Source of the DNA: Brucella pseudintermedia
GTDB lineage: Bacteria; Pseudomonadota; Alphaproteobacteria; Rhizobiales; Rhizobiaceae
Direction: 5' to 3'
Assembly: GCF_008932435.1 (NCBI RefSeq)
Contig: NZ_WBWE01000010.1
Coordinates: 149,884 to 213,883 of the forward strand
Length of the DNA: 64,000 bases
Shown here: positions 18,727-27,907 of the stretch, piece after piece
Numbering within the stretch: position 1 is the first letter of the stretch
Layout: every line of letters starts with the position of its first letter
The notes under the pieces: model-generated
Told to the model about the DNA's origin: nothing
Databases searched by the model: none
The model's input: the letters and a program-made list of their open reading frames with translations, nothing else
Program-made: the position numbers and the translations under genes

Positions 18727-19794
18727 TTAGCTGGCTGCACGCGCCAGCCATCTGTGCCAGTCGTCTTCCGAACCGTGGAAGACGTTGAGGTCGATCTTGC
18801 CGTTAACGCCCTGCGACAGGCCCGATCCAGAATACTGCCAGAAGGTCCATGGGCGCCCCGGATAGACCTTGGACGGATGCTGGGCAACTGCACGCAACCA
18901 GAAAGGATAATTGGTGAAAGCACCTTTCAAATTGTCGTCGTAGAAATCCGGGGCAGTATAGATGATCGGTCGCTTGCCATAATGCTGCTCCAGCTTGTCC
19001 ATGAAGACCTGCATCTTTTCCCGCACCTGTGCCGGAGATGGCCGTCTCTTGCAGGAAGAATCGCCGTTCCATTCCACATCGATGACTGGAGGAAGCGCAT
19101 CGGCTTCCTTGGGAACATTGCGGATGAACCAATCGGCCTGCTGGCTTGCTACACGGCACCAATAGAAGAAGTGATAGGCGCCACGCTTGATGCCTGCCGC
19201 CTTCGCCTCGCGCCAGTTCTTGCGGAACATGGGGTCGAGATGATCTCCGCCGTCGGTTGCCTTGATATAGGCGAAGTTTGCGCCCTGCGTGCGCAGTTTC
19301 GCCCAATCAATATCGCCCTGCCAGCGCGATACGTCCACGCCATGCACTGCCAGCTTGCGCGGCGACGAGCGCCCGAAATTGATGGGTTTCGCATCGCGAA
19401 AGCGATGGCTGTAAATTTTGGAGCGCTCCTGCGGTGCAAGGCGAACAGGCGGATAGGCTGCAACCTCCGGCGTGGGCACCGAAATCCGGGCCTGCGGACG
19501 TTCCTGTGGCTGTGGTCGCGGCGTAAGGGGAGCTGGCGGCTCCGCCTTGAACGGACCGGCATCTGGAATAGGGCCAGCCCATGCCAGCACTTCTTCCTGA
19601 CTTGCCGGAGGCATTGGCTGGGGCGTGCTCGCCATTTCGCTCAAGGGGGCGGGTGGAACCGGGCGGACCACCGAACTTGTGGTCTCGGCCGAGGTTTTCG
19701 ACTGGAGCATGATGCTGTCGACGCCCGAGCTTGACGTACAGCCCGTCAAAGCGGCGCAGGCAAGGGCAATGACTGATACAACCGAAGAACGCAT
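18727..19794 (-). CDS. GH25 muramidase-type lipoprotein
   Basis: 355 residues from ATG 19794. The signal peptide ends in lipobox 'LTGC', so it is probably a lipoprotein. A ~120-residue Pro-rich linker follows, then a GH25 domain: 'VHGVDVSRWQGDIDWAKL', 'FAYIKATDGGDHLDPMF', catalytic 'PPVIDVEWNGDSSC' and 'RPWTFWQYSGSG'. GH25 enzymes cleave the MurNAc-GlcNAc bond of peptidoglycan. Likely a cell-envelope remodelling enzyme; single gene. Confidence 0.87.
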   Translation of the reverse strand: MRSSVVSVIALACAALTGCTSSSGVDSIMLQSKTSAETTSSVVRPVPPAPLSEMASTPQPMPPASQEEVLAWAGPIPDAGPFKAEPPAPLTPRPQPQERPQARISVPTPEVAAYPPVRLAPQERSKIYSHRFRDAKPINFGRSSPRKLAVHGVDVSRWQGDIDWAKLRTQGANFAYIKATDGGDHLDPMFRKNWREAKAAGIKRGAYHFFYWCRVASQQADWFIRNVPKEADALPPVIDVEWNGDSSCKRRPSPAQVREKMQVFMDKLEQHYGKRPIIYTAPDFYDDNLKGAFTNYPFWLRAVAQHPSKVYPGRPWTFWQYSGSGLSQGVNGKIDLNVFHGSEDDWHRWLARAAS

Positions 19795-19909
19795 GAGCAC
19801 CCGTAACGCAAAACAAATGGGCTGCAACGCTCCTCCCGAGCTAATTGCTATTCAAAGCTTACGGGGAAAAGCTGAATCCAAAGTTTACGAAATTGCTAAT
19901 GCGAAGGCT

Positions 19910-21331
19910 CTAAATCGACTGTTTGAGAATTTTTATCAAGGCTGTTGCAGATTTCTCCAATGTGGTTTCATCAAAGCCTGAAAAACCGAGGATAAGCCCC
20001 TGACGCGGTGTCAGTTTCGTAAAAAGCGTCGATAGCGGATGAACCTCAATGTCAGCCTCTGCCAGAACGGATGCGAGATCTATGTCGCTTTGCCCGTCTG
20101 GCAAAGCTAGCAGCAAGGATAGTCCGGCAGGTGGGGCTTCAATTCGAAACAGGTCCGGTTCACCGGGTGCAAGTGCTGCTATGAGTTTACGGCGGCGCGA
20201 GGCATGGATGCGGCGCATACGTCTTATGTGCTGCGCAAAAGCTCCTGTTTCAATAAATGCGGCTAGAGCTGGCTGTGCCAGCGGCGAAGGCGCGGGAAAC
20301 AAAGTCTGCCGCAATTCTCGAAATTGGGCCACTTTATGCGACGGCACGATCAGAAAACCGAGCCGCAAGAGAGGCGAGAAGACCTTGGAGAAGCTCCCGA
20401 TATAAAGAATACGGTCAGGGTCCAGCGACAACAGTGCCGGGAGAGGCTGGCCTACATAACGATGCTCGCTATCGTAATCGTCCTCGATGATTATCGCGTC
20501 CCGTTCTCTTGCCCAGGCAATCAATTCCAGACGGCGCCCCAATGTCATGGTTACGCCTGTCGGGTGATGTCGCGCAGGTGTAACGAAAGCGCCGCGCGCA
20601 TCGTCAGCCTTGTCCCGGCCGGCGGAAACGTCGAGGCCTGCGCCATCAACCGGCACAGGAATGATGTCGAGGCCATTGACACCCAGGATTTTGCGCGCCG
20701 GTGGATATCCCGGTTCTTCCATCCACAGCCTGTCGCCAGGGGCGAACAATGCTTCCCGGACGAGTGAAAAGGCGTCTGCGCTGCCGCCGGTTATGATGAT
20801 CTGCTCCGGCGACACGATCATGCCGCGCCATTCGTGCAAATGCCGGGCCAACGATGAACGCAAAGGATAAAATCCAAATATATCGTCGCTGCTCAACAGG
20901 TCCGGGGAAGGCTTGCGCCAGATGCGCCCCAGTAGTTTTCCCCACTCATCGTGAGGGAAATGCTCGCTGTCGAACACGCCGAGGCGAAAGGGTTTCGGGT
21001 GCTCCTGATGAATCTGCGGCTGGCTTATTACGCGGACGGGCAGTTGATTTACGGTCAGGCTACTATCGGGAAGCTCCGCAGTGACATGGGTGCCCGACCC
21101 CAGCCGTCCCTCCAGATAGCCTTCGGCAATCAACTGATCGAATGCTGCGAGGACAGTTGTTCGCGACAAGCCCAGCTCCAAAGACAAGGCGCGGGTGGAC
21201 GGCAGCCGGGCATTGGGCTTTAGCCGTCCAGCCAGAACGGCTTGCCTGATCTGCTCTACCAATTGGGCGGTAAGCGGAATATCGCTGGTGCGATCTATAC
21301 CGAGTTCTGGAAGTGTATTGAAAATTGGCAT
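19910..21331 (-). CDS. MocR/PdxR-type GntR-aminotransferase regulator
   Basis: 473 residues: an N-terminal GntR winged helix ('LPSTRALSLELGLSRTTVLAAF') joined to a fold-I aminotransferase domain with PLP-binding Lys in 'YIGSFSKVFSPLLRLG'. MocR proteins act as PLP-sensing activators or repressors. The divergent neighbour encodes a pyridoxamine-phosphate-oxidase-fold protein, which supports a role in vitamin B6 or flavin-related control. Confidence 0.88.
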   Translation of the reverse strand: MPIFNTLPELGIDRTSDIPLTAQLVEQIRQAVLAGRLKPNARLPSTRALSLELGLSRTTVLAAFDQLIAEGYLEGRLGSGTHVTAELPDSSLTVNQLPVRVISQPQIHQEHPKPFRLGVFDSEHFPHDEWGKLLGRIWRKPSPDLLSSDDIFGFYPLRSSLARHLHEWRGMIVSPEQIIITGGSADAFSLVREALFAPGDRLWMEEPGYPPARKILGVNGLDIIPVPVDGAGLDVSAGRDKADDARGAFVTPARHHPTGVTMTLGRRLELIAWARERDAIIIEDDYDSEHRYVGQPLPALLSLDPDRILYIGSFSKVFSPLLRLGFLIVPSHKVAQFRELRQTLFPAPSPLAQPALAAFIETGAFAQHIRRMRRIHASRRRKLIAALAPGEPDLFRIEAPPAGLSLLLALPDGQSDIDLASVLAEADIEVHPLSTLFTKLTPRQGLILGFSGFDETTLEKSATALIKILKQSI

Positions 21332-21347
21332 CTTCGAAATCGCTTGA

Positions 21348-21371
21348 AGTGGCTATTTTATTAAGGCCACT
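21348..21371. promoter_or_regulatory. Putative MocR operator in the divergent promoter
   Basis: AGTGGC and GCCACT arms, 12 bases apart, lie between the MocR gene and the divergent flavin-binding gene. A third related half-site, TTGGCCGG, follows near 21383-21390. No other palindrome is seen in this short intergenic region. Confidence 0.5.
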
Positions 21372-21412
21372 ATGCAGGCAATTTGGCCGGACATAAAGGA
21401 GAAATATCGGCC

Positions 21413-22075
21413 ATGACGAAAGCCCCCACCGAACGCAGCCGCGTAAAGCGCCTGCACGAACGCGGCGCCTATGACGCAGCCACGGTTCATGCAATCATCG
21501 ATGCCCAGCCTTTGGCGCATGTCGCCTATGTGTTCAACGGAACGCCCTATGTCACGCCCACGCTTGTCTGGCGAGAAGGCAATTTCATCTACTGGCATGG
21601 GTCGTCCGCCAGCCGAATGCTGGAAAGCTGCGATGAAGCTGAAGTCTGCGTCAGCTTTACGCTGCTCGACGGGCTGGTGCTTGCCCGATCCGCGTTTCAT
21701 CATTCCTGCAATTATCGTTCGGTCATGGCTTTCGGGACAGCACGCAAGGTTTCGGAGGTCGCGATGAAGGAACATCACTTGCGCAGTTTCGTAAACGGCC
21801 TCTTTCCCGGCCGCTGGGAAGGACTGCGCCCGATAATGGCAAAGGAGTTGAAGGCCACCATGCTCCTCGAACTGGAACTGAACGAAGCCTCGGCGAAAGT
21901 CCGTTCGGGCCCGCCAAAGGATGACGAAGCCGATTATGCGCTACCGATCTGGGCAGGCGTCATTCCGATGACCACGCAGATGGGTGCGCCGATCGATGAT
22001 GGACGCGTTTTGCCCGGCGTCGCCGCGCCGCAAGGCGTTACGCAGTTCGGATATGTGGCGGAAGCCGCCGAATAA
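21413..22075 (+). CDS. Pyridoxamine 5'-phosphate oxidase-fold flavin-binding protein
   Basis: 220 residues from ATG 21413, with AAAGGAG upstream. The split-barrel PNPOx-like fold shows in 'QPLAHVAYVFNGTPYVTPTLVWREGNFIYWHGSSAS' and 'CVSFTLLDGLVLARSAFHHSCNYRSV'. Family members bind FMN or F420 and are often detoxifying reductases. Likely controlled by the divergent MocR regulator. Confidence 0.8.
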   Translation: MTKAPTERSRVKRLHERGAYDAATVHAIIDAQPLAHVAYVFNGTPYVTPTLVWREGNFIYWHGSSASRMLESCDEAEVCVSFTLLDGLVLARSAFHHSCNYRSVMAFGTARKVSEVAMKEHHLRSFVNGLFPGRWEGLRPIMAKELKATMLLELELNEASAKVRSGPPKDDEADYALPIWAGVIPMTTQMGAPIDDGRVLPGVAAPQGVTQFGYVAEAAE

Positions 22076-22087
22076 ACAGTCGGGATT

Positions 22088-22504
22088 TTAAGCAGGTCCG
22101 AGAAAGAGATGCGTCTCGGACTTTGCGATACCGTCCATCGCCCGGATACCTGTTACAAGCCGGTGAAATTCATTCATGTTGGGAACCTCGATCTCGGCGA
22201 TCAGATCCCACGTTCCGTTGGTGGTGTTCACTGCTGAAAATCCGGGATTTTTACGCAATGTCGCGATCACGCTTTTGATGTTTCGTCCGGTGAGTTCGAT
22301 CATCATGATGCCGCGGATCATGTCGGTCGAACCGTGGTCTTTCAGCCGGACCGTAAACCCTGCAATCACGCCTGAAGCGATCAGGCGTTCCATCCGGCTC
22401 TGAACCGTGCCCCGCGCCACCCCAAGAATGCTCGCAAGCGTCGGGATCGACGCGCGTGCGTTGATACGCAATTCCGAGATTAATCGCTGGTCCAGATCAT
22501 CCAT
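22088..22504 (-). CDS. Lrp/AsnC-family regulator
   Basis: 138 residues from ATG 22504. HTH 'DDLDQRLISELRINARASIPTLASILGVARGTVQSRMERL', then a RAM/ACT-like ligand domain ('IMMIELTGRNIKSVIATL'). Divergent from the amino-acid ABC transporter and RocB-like operon, so it is the probable local regulator, perhaps arginine- or ornithine-responsive. Confidence 0.87.
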   Translation of the reverse strand: MDDLDQRLISELRINARASIPTLASILGVARGTVQSRMERLIASGVIAGFTVRLKDHGSTDMIRGIMMIELTGRNIKSVIATLRKNPGFSAVNTTNGTWDLIAEIEVPNMNEFHRLVTGIRAMDGIAKSETHLFLGPA

Positions 22505-22677
22505 CGCCACATCGCCCTTTGACGATTTCGCCAATTTGATTGCGTTTATCGCAGATTACTGGACATTTCTATACAGAATTAGCGTTTTCGTTGATCCTTT
22601 GCTCCGTTAGCGTGCTTGAAAACAACAAGCCGGATAAGCAGCAACCCAACCGGCAAGGGGAATTCGGAGGTGGATCG

Positions 22678-22851
22678 ATGGAGCTTTCTTTCTCCCGCGC
22701 CCGGATAACCGGGGCGCGACGGTCTTGTCCGTTCCGAATCTGTTTTCCCGAGAGCTTTGCCGCCGCCTGTCAGGCGTCGGTGATCTGGAAAGATGCGCCC
22801 GACCGGGCGTTCGGAACGGGCATTGCCCGTGATCGCGTTAGGGTCACCTAG
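22678..22851 (+). CDS. Possible Arg-rich leader peptide of the transport operon
   Basis: 57 codons from ATG 22678, with a strong GGAGG 7 bases upstream, ending TAG at 22849-22851 inside the ribosome site of the next gene. Nine of 57 residues are Arg ('SFSRARITGARRSCPFR'). A RocB-like (arginine utilisation) hydrolase is encoded in the same operon, so translation here could report arginine supply. The same bases fold into an RNA structure, so this may be a non-coding leader instead. Confidence 0.35.
   Translation: MELSFSRARITGARRSCPFRICFPESFAAACQASVIWKDAPDRAFGTGIARDRVRVT
22729..22830 (+). promoter_or_regulatory. Structured leader RNA with mutually exclusive stems (candidate riboswitch or attenuator)
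   Basis: P1 CCGTTCCGAA (22729-22738) pairs with TTCGGAACGG (22810-22819). Inside are P2 CCG-c-CGCC/GGCG-t-CGG (22760-22780) and P3 CGCCC/GGGCG (22796-22809), joined by TGATCTGGAAAGATG. The 3' arm of P1 overlaps another hairpin, ACGGGC/GCCCGT (22816-22830), so the two cannot coexist. It matches no riboswitch class that I recognise. Fold drawn by hand. Confidence 0.5.
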
Positions 22852-22862
22852 GAGAAAACGAA

Positions 22863-23639
22863 ATGAAAACTCTTCTGTCTTCACTTATTGCCGCGGGCAT
22901 CGGTGCGTTGATGATGCTTGCACCTGCTCATGCTGACGATCTCGAAAAGGTCAAGCAAAGCGGCGAATTGCGTATCGGGATGAGCGGCGTTTTTCCGCCA
23001 TTCAGCTTTGTTGACGGCCAAAACCAGGTTGTCGGCTTTGACGTCGATATTGGCACGGAAATCGCCAAGCGCCTTGGTGTGAAGCCAATTGTCGTAACCA
23101 CTGCGTTCGATGGTATTATTGCGGGTCTGCGCGCGGGCAAGTTCGACGTGGTCGTCGGCAGCATGAGCATCACCCCGGAGCGTGAAAAGGCCGTCGATTT
23201 TGCTGGCCCATACTACCGCGGTGGCCGAGGAATCTTCGTGGCCGAAGCTTCGCCAGTCAAGACCATGGACGAACTGAAGCAGGGCAAAACCATCGCCGTT
23301 ACACTTGGCGAAACCAGCGACAAGTGGGCGCGCGAGCAGGGCGGCTGGACGGTTCGCACCTATAAGGGCATTCCGGAATTGCTGCTCGAGCTTCGCTCGG
23401 GCCGTGTAGACGCCATTGCTTCGGATGATATCCCGATCCTGATCGCCATCAAGGAAAGCGGCGAAAAGGTTCGCCAGCTCGACACCCCCGAGCTTCAGGG
23501 CACCGACAATGTCGGCATTGCTCTGCGCAAGGGGAATCCCGAACTGAAGGATGCGATCAACAAGGCCCTCGACGACATGAAGGCCGACGGCACCTACGAG
23601 AAAATCTCCATGAAGTGGATCGGTCGCGACATCCGCTAA
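22863..23639 (+). CDS. Amino-acid ABC transporter, periplasmic binding protein
   Basis: 258 residues. The signal peptide ends 'APAHADDL'. The mature protein has the SBP family 3 pattern: 'GELRIGMSGVFPPFSFVDG', 'VGFDVDIGTEIAKRLG', 'FDGIIAGLRAGKFDVVVGSMSITPEREKAVDFAGPYY'. Captures a polar amino acid in the periplasm. First structural gene of a five-gene operon with two permeases, an ATPase and a RocB-like hydrolase. Confidence 0.9.
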   Translation: MKTLLSSLIAAGIGALMMLAPAHADDLEKVKQSGELRIGMSGVFPPFSFVDGQNQVVGFDVDIGTEIAKRLGVKPIVVTTAFDGIIAGLRAGKFDVVVGSMSITPEREKAVDFAGPYYRGGRGIFVAEASPVKTMDELKQGKTIAVTLGETSDKWAREQGGWTVRTYKGIPELLLELRSGRVDAIASDDIPILIAIKESGEKVRQLDTPELQGTDNVGIALRKGNPELKDAINKALDDMKADGTYEKISMKWIGRDIR

Positions 23640-23652
23640 CCCTATGGAACCC

Positions 23653-23688
23653 TTGCCGGGGCGACAGTTAGAATGAACGTCCCGGCAA
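23653..23688 (+). other. Intra-operon hairpin after the binding-protein gene
   Basis: TTGCCGGG and CCCGGCAA arms lie between the binding-protein stop and the permease start. Such hairpins usually stabilise the upstream mRNA so that binding protein exceeds the membrane parts. Confidence 0.6.
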
Positions 23689-23728
23689 CATATCTTTCCG
23701 GCTTGGTTGTCCAGACAGGAAAGGGGAG

Positions 23729-24379
23729 ATGATGAATTTCTCTTTGATGGCGGAGGTCTTTCCATATTTTCTGGAGGCCGCCCTGATTACCGTCGAAATC
23801 TCGGTGCTCGCCATTCTTATCGGTTTGAGTGTCGGTGCACTTGCCACTGCCGCGAAACTGTCACGCTTCTGGCCATTGCGTTTCATCGGAACGGCTTACG
23901 TGAGCGTGTTTCGCGGCACACCGTGCCTGTTGCAACTTTTCGTTCTTTATTTCGGCGGACCGCAGATCGGCATCAACCTTGAGCCCTTCGCTGCCGGTGC
24001 CATCGGTCTCGGACTCAATATCGGCGCCTATTACGCCGAAGCCATGCGAGGCGCCATTCTGACGGTGGATGGCGGCCAGAACGAAGCTGCTCGCTCCATC
24101 GGCTTCAGCAGCGGGCAGTCCATGCGCTTTGTGGTGCTGCCGCAGGCAGCCCGCCTCATGATCCGCTCTCTGGGGGTCAACACGGTGATGCTGATCAAGG
24201 GTTCCGCCCTGGTTTCGGCGATTTCCGTCGTTGAATTGACCTATACGGCCCAACGTTTCATCGGCTCGACCTATCGTCCGTTTGAGATTTTCGGCATCGC
24301 CGCCGCCATTTACATGGTCCTCATCTATATCGTTGCACGCTTCGTCGATTTTCTCGAAGCCCGCTATGCGCTCAAATAG
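23729..24379 (+). CDS. Amino-acid ABC transporter permease (HisQ/M family)
   Basis: 216 residues, about five membrane segments. The EAA loop 'NEAARSIGFSSGQSMRFVVLPQA' docks the ATPase; 'YVSVFRGTPCLLQLFVLYFGG' is the typical HisM/GlnP block. GGGGAG is followed by ATGATG, so the start could be 23729 or 23732. Confidence 0.9.
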   Translation: MMNFSLMAEVFPYFLEAALITVEISVLAILIGLSVGALATAAKLSRFWPLRFIGTAYVSVFRGTPCLLQLFVLYFGGPQIGINLEPFAAGAIGLGLNIGAYYAEAMRGAILTVDGGQNEAARSIGFSSGQSMRFVVLPQAARLMIRSLGVNTVMLIKGSALVSAISVVELTYTAQRFIGSTYRPFEIFGIAAAIYMVLIYIVARFVDFLEARYALK

Positions 24380-24390
24380 GCGGTGATTTC

Positions 24391-25047
24391 ATGCAACTCG
24401 ATTTTTCCATCGTCCCGCCCTATACCGAACTCCTGATGACCGGCGTCTGGTGGACGCTTATCATTGCAGTGTCGTCATCGATCGTCAGCTTCTTCGGCGG
24501 CATCGCCTTTGCCTTGCTTGTTCTCTACGGACACTGGCTGGTGCGTTATCCTGTCCGCTTCTTCATCTGGCTTTTCATGGGAACCCCGCTGCTTTTGCAG
24601 CTCTTCCTGCTCTATTACGGCCTCTCGCAGATCGGCATCAACATTCCTGCCGTGTGGACCGGTATTATCGGCCTTGGCCTGCATTTTGCGGTCTATAATT
24701 CCGATCTGTTCCGCACGGCGATCCTGACTGTCGATCCGGGGCAGAATGAGGGCGCACGTTCGTTGGGTTTCGGCAGCGCCCAGACCTTGCGCTACATCAT
24801 CGTGCCACAAGCCGTTCGCAATGCGCTGCCGCAGGTGGGCAATAATCTGATTGCTCTTCTGAAAGACACGGCGCTTGTGTCGGTAATCGGCATTACCGAG
24901 CTGGTTCACGCATCGCAGCAGGCGATCAGCGAAACCTACAGCCCGTTTGAATTCTATATCACTGCCGCAGTGATCTTCTACGTACTCAATCTCATCCTGG
25001 AAGCCGGATTGCACTGGATGGAAAAGAAAGTCGAGGCTTACCGATGA
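24391..25047 (+). CDS. Amino-acid ABC transporter permease, second subunit
   Basis: 218 residues, the same family as the preceding permease. EAA loop '[23 protein letters not shown]', and '[25 protein letters not shown]'. Overlaps the ATPase gene by 4 bases, so translation is coupled. Confidence 0.9.
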   Translation: MQLDFSIVPPYTELLMTGVWWTLIIAVSSSIVSFFGGIAFALLVLYGHWLVRYPVRFFIWLFMGTPLLLQLFLLYYGLSQIGINIPAVWTGIIGLGLHFAVYNSDLFRTAILTVDPGQNEGARSLGFGSAQTLRYIIVPQAVRNALPQVGNNLIALLKDTALVSVIGITELVHASQQAISETYSPFEFYITAAVIFYVLNLILEAGLHWMEKKVEAYR

Positions 25048-25808
25048 GCAACAGCAAACCCATGGTGGAAGTGCGCGATGTCCACAAGGCTTATGGCGCA
25101 CTCGAGGTTCTCAAAGGCATCAACCTGTCGGTTGAACGCGGCCAGATCATCGCCATTATCGGTCCTTCCGGTTCCGGTAAAAGCACGCTGCTTCGCTCGA
25201 TCAATCATCTGGAAACAGTCAATTCAGGCCAGATACTGCTGGATGGTGTTCAGGTAAACCAGCCATTGAGCGGACGTGCCTTCGAGCGGCATATCAATGC
25301 CGTGCGCCAGCAAATGGGCATGGTTTTCCAGCACTTCAACCTGTTTCCGCATCTCAATGTGATGGAGAACATCACGCTTGGGCCTATCAAACTGAAGGGC
25401 AAGAGCAAGCAGGAAGCACAGGAACTGGCCGTTTCGCTTTTGAAGAAAGTCGGTCTGGCCGACAAGGCTTCAATGTATCCGTCGCGTCTGTCAGGCGGAC
25501 AGAAGCAGCGTGTGGCAATCGCCCGCGCGCTTGCCATGCAACCGAAGGTCATGCTGTTTGACGAAGCGACTTCAGCGCTCGATCCGGAGCTGGTCGAGGA
25601 GGTCAATCAGGTCATGAAACAGCTCGCGCAGGAGCATATGACCATGCTGATCGTGACCCATGAAATGCGCTTTGCCGCTGAAGTTTCCGACAAGGTGCTG
25701 TTCATGGACAAGGGCGTGGTGGTCGAGGAAGGCAAACCGGACGTGATCTTCACCAATCCGGAAAATGAAAGAACGAGAGCGTTCCTGAGAAAGCATCTCA
25801 ACCAGTAA
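25044..25808 (+). CDS. Amino-acid ABC transporter ATPase (HisP/GlnQ family)
   Basis: 254 residues: Walker A '[14 protein letters not shown]', signature '[17 protein letters not shown]', Walker B '[14 protein letters not shown]' and switch His '[10 protein letters not shown]'. Energises uptake with the two permeases just upstream. Confidence 0.93.
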   Translation: MSNSKPMVEVRDVHKAYGALEVLKGINLSVERGQIIAIIGPSGSGKSTLLRSINHLETVNSGQILLDGVQVNQPLSGRAFERHINAVRQQMGMVFQHFNLFPHLNVMENITLGPIKLKGKSKQEAQELAVSLLKKVGLADKASMYPSRLSGGQKQRVAIARALAMQPKVMLFDEATSALDPELVEEVNQVMKQLAQEHMTMLIVTHEMRFAAEVSDKVLFMDKGVVVEEGKPDVIFTNPENERTRAFLRKHLNQ

Positions 25809-25891
25809 ATCGACGCTAAACCAGATTGTGAAGATCCGTCTGTGCCTTGCCCAAGGTACGGAGACGGAGAACTATTGAGCGAGGAAAGACC

Positions 25892-27553
25892 GTGGCAAGC
25901 CCCAATGAATGGAATCCGACGGAACGGGTGCGAGAACTCTCCTATCGCATGGTGAAATGGCCAAGCGAAACCGGAACACCGGACGAGGCAGCGTTCGGCC
26001 CGAAGCTTGCCGAGCTCTTGCGCGAGATTCCCTATTTCCAGAAAAATCCCGACGATATTGCCGTCATCGACAGTCATGGTTTCCCGATGACCAAAAACGT
26101 CATCGCGGTCGTTCGCGGCAGGGGACGGCGGACTTTGGCGCTGGCTGGCCATTTCGACGTGGTGGAGACCGGCAATTATCGCGATTTGAAGCATTTGGCT
26201 TTTGAACCGGACGCCTTGCTGGAAGCGCTTCTGGCAGATCTTACCAGTCGACCTCTCGCACCGAACGAGGAAAAGGCTCTCGCCGATTTTCAGAGCGGAA
26301 ACTATGTCCCCGGACGCGGCATGCTCGACATGAAGAGCGGGGTTGCCGCCGGTATCGCTGTATTGGAACGTTTCTCGCAGCAGCCGGATCGGGAAGGCAA
26401 TCTGATCCTGTTCGCCACCCCTGACGAAGAGCGCGGGTCGCGCGGAATGCGCAGTCTGCGCGACGCCCTGCCGGAACTTGCCGAACGCTGGGGCCTCGAT
26501 ATCGTTGCCGGTATCAATCTGGATGCAACAAGCGATCAGGGTGACGGCGCAGAAGGCCGCGCCATCTATCGTGGTACCATCGGCAAACAGCTTCCCTTTG
26601 CTTTCGTGGTCGGGCAACCGTCCCATGCGAGCTATCCGTTCGAAGGTGTCAGCGCGCATCTCATCGCGTCGGAAATCATGCGAGCGGTCGAAGCCAATGC
26701 GGCTCTCTGCGACGCGGGTGACGGTGAGGTTTCGCCGCCTCCTATCTGCCTTGAAGCGCGGGATTTCCGTGGTGGTTATGAAGTGACCACGCCGGAACGG
26801 ACGTGGGTTGCATTCAACTGGCTGACCCATTCCGTCTCGCCCGACGCATTGTTCCAGCGGTTCAAGGCGGTTGTGGGCGAGGCTCTGGATCGTGCAATCA
26901 CCCATTTCAATGTCGAGGCGAGCCGGTTTGCAAAGCTGGTCGGCAGCGAGGCGAACGTCAATCACAAGGGCCGAATTCTGACCACAGCGGAGTTGCGCGA
27001 GGAGGTTCGGCGCGTCGGCGGCGATGCGGCGCTGGAACGGATCGCGGTGCTTGAGGCTGAACTTTCAAGCAGCGACAACCCGCTTCTCATTACGCGGGAA
27101 CTTGTGGACCGTATGGTCGCTGAGGCGCGTGTTACCGGCCCGACGGTGATTATCGGCTTTGGAAGTCTCGTCTATCCGCATGTTCGCATGGGAGATGAAA
27201 CGGCAGAGGAACAGCGTTTTGCTGAAGCTCTGGAAACCGCACGTTTGGAGGCGGAGCGTCAGTTCGATACGACAATCCGGTATCGTGAAATCTTTGCCGG
27301 TATTTCCGATATGAGTTTCTTCGGTCATATGCCGGATGCGGCGGATAGTGAAGTCATCGCGGCCAACACACCGGCAGCGCAGTTCATAGACCGCGCCAAT
27401 CCGAAGGCGCTTTCGTATCCTGTGGTGAACATCGGTCCATGGGGCCGCGAGTATCATCAGCGGCTGGAACGGGTCTACGCTCCCTATGCCTTCACGGTGC
27501 TGCCGCAGTTTCTTTATGACATAGCCGCACGCTTCCTAAAGGCCGGCGGATAA
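25892..27553 (+). CDS. RocB-like M20-family peptidase/deacylase (arginine-utilisation type)
   Basis: 553 residues from GTG 25892, with GAGGAAAG just upstream. M20 metal ligands are visible: His/Asp in 'LAGHFDVVETG', Asp in 'RGMLDMKSGVAAG', and the Glu pair in 'FATPDEERGSRG'. Length and the N-terminal 'RVRELSYRMVKWPSETGT' fit the RocB branch, named from Bacillus arginine catabolism; its reaction is not firmly known. Last gene of the ABC transporter operon, so it probably acts on the imported compound. Confidence 0.8.
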   Translation: MASPNEWNPTERVRELSYRMVKWPSETGTPDEAAFGPKLAELLREIPYFQKNPDDIAVIDSHGFPMTKNVIAVVRGRGRRTLALAGHFDVVETGNYRDLKHLAFEPDALLEALLADLTSRPLAPNEEKALADFQSGNYVPGRGMLDMKSGVAAGIAVLERFSQQPDREGNLILFATPDEERGSRGMRSLRDALPELAERWGLDIVAGINLDATSDQGDGAEGRAIYRGTIGKQLPFAFVVGQPSHASYPFEGVSAHLIASEIMRAVEANAALCDAGDGEVSPPPICLEARDFRGGYEVTTPERTWVAFNWLTHSVSPDALFQRFKAVVGEALDRAITHFNVEASRFAKLVGSEANVNHKGRILTTAELREEVRRVGGDAALERIAVLEAELSSSDNPLLITRELVDRMVAEARVTGPTVIIGFGSLVYPHVRMGDETAEEQRFAEALETARLEAERQFDTTIRYREIFAGISDMSFFGHMPDAADSEVIAANTPAAQFIDRANPKALSYPVVNIGPWGREYHQRLERVYAPYAFTVLPQFLYDIAARFLKAGG

Positions 27554-27611
27554 ACCAGTGTGGGGCTACCCGAAGGATATGGATTCCGACAAGCTCGTAT
27601 TGAGCTGCGTG

Positions 27612-27647
27612 AAACGGCGTGCTGATCGAGTCCGGCGCGCCGTTTTT
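27612..27647 (+). terminator. Terminator after the rocB-like gene
   Basis: AAACGGCG (27612-27619) and CGCCGTTT (27638-27645) arms with a trailing T-run. The rest of the 27554-27907 gap holds no other clear feature beyond the presumed promoter of the OmpA-family gene. Confidence 0.65.
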
Positions 27648-27907
27648 CTGAAGCGACGGCCGTCCATGCCGCCTGTTCCGCCCGCGTTGCGGAAGGTATA
27701 GAGCTGCTGGCCCGGCGAATGTGGCAAATCTTGTAATTTTCGGAACGCTTGGGTTCAGCCTGAGTTCATGTGGATTACGATAACGGATTTGTGAAGTCGC
27801 CGGAATTTGTCCCAATTCAGTGGGTACCGCTGGCGGCGTGCAGTGTCTTTGCCTGCGAATCCGGGGCAGACGCACATCAATTCTGCCTTCCAGAAGGAGA
27901 AGGATAT

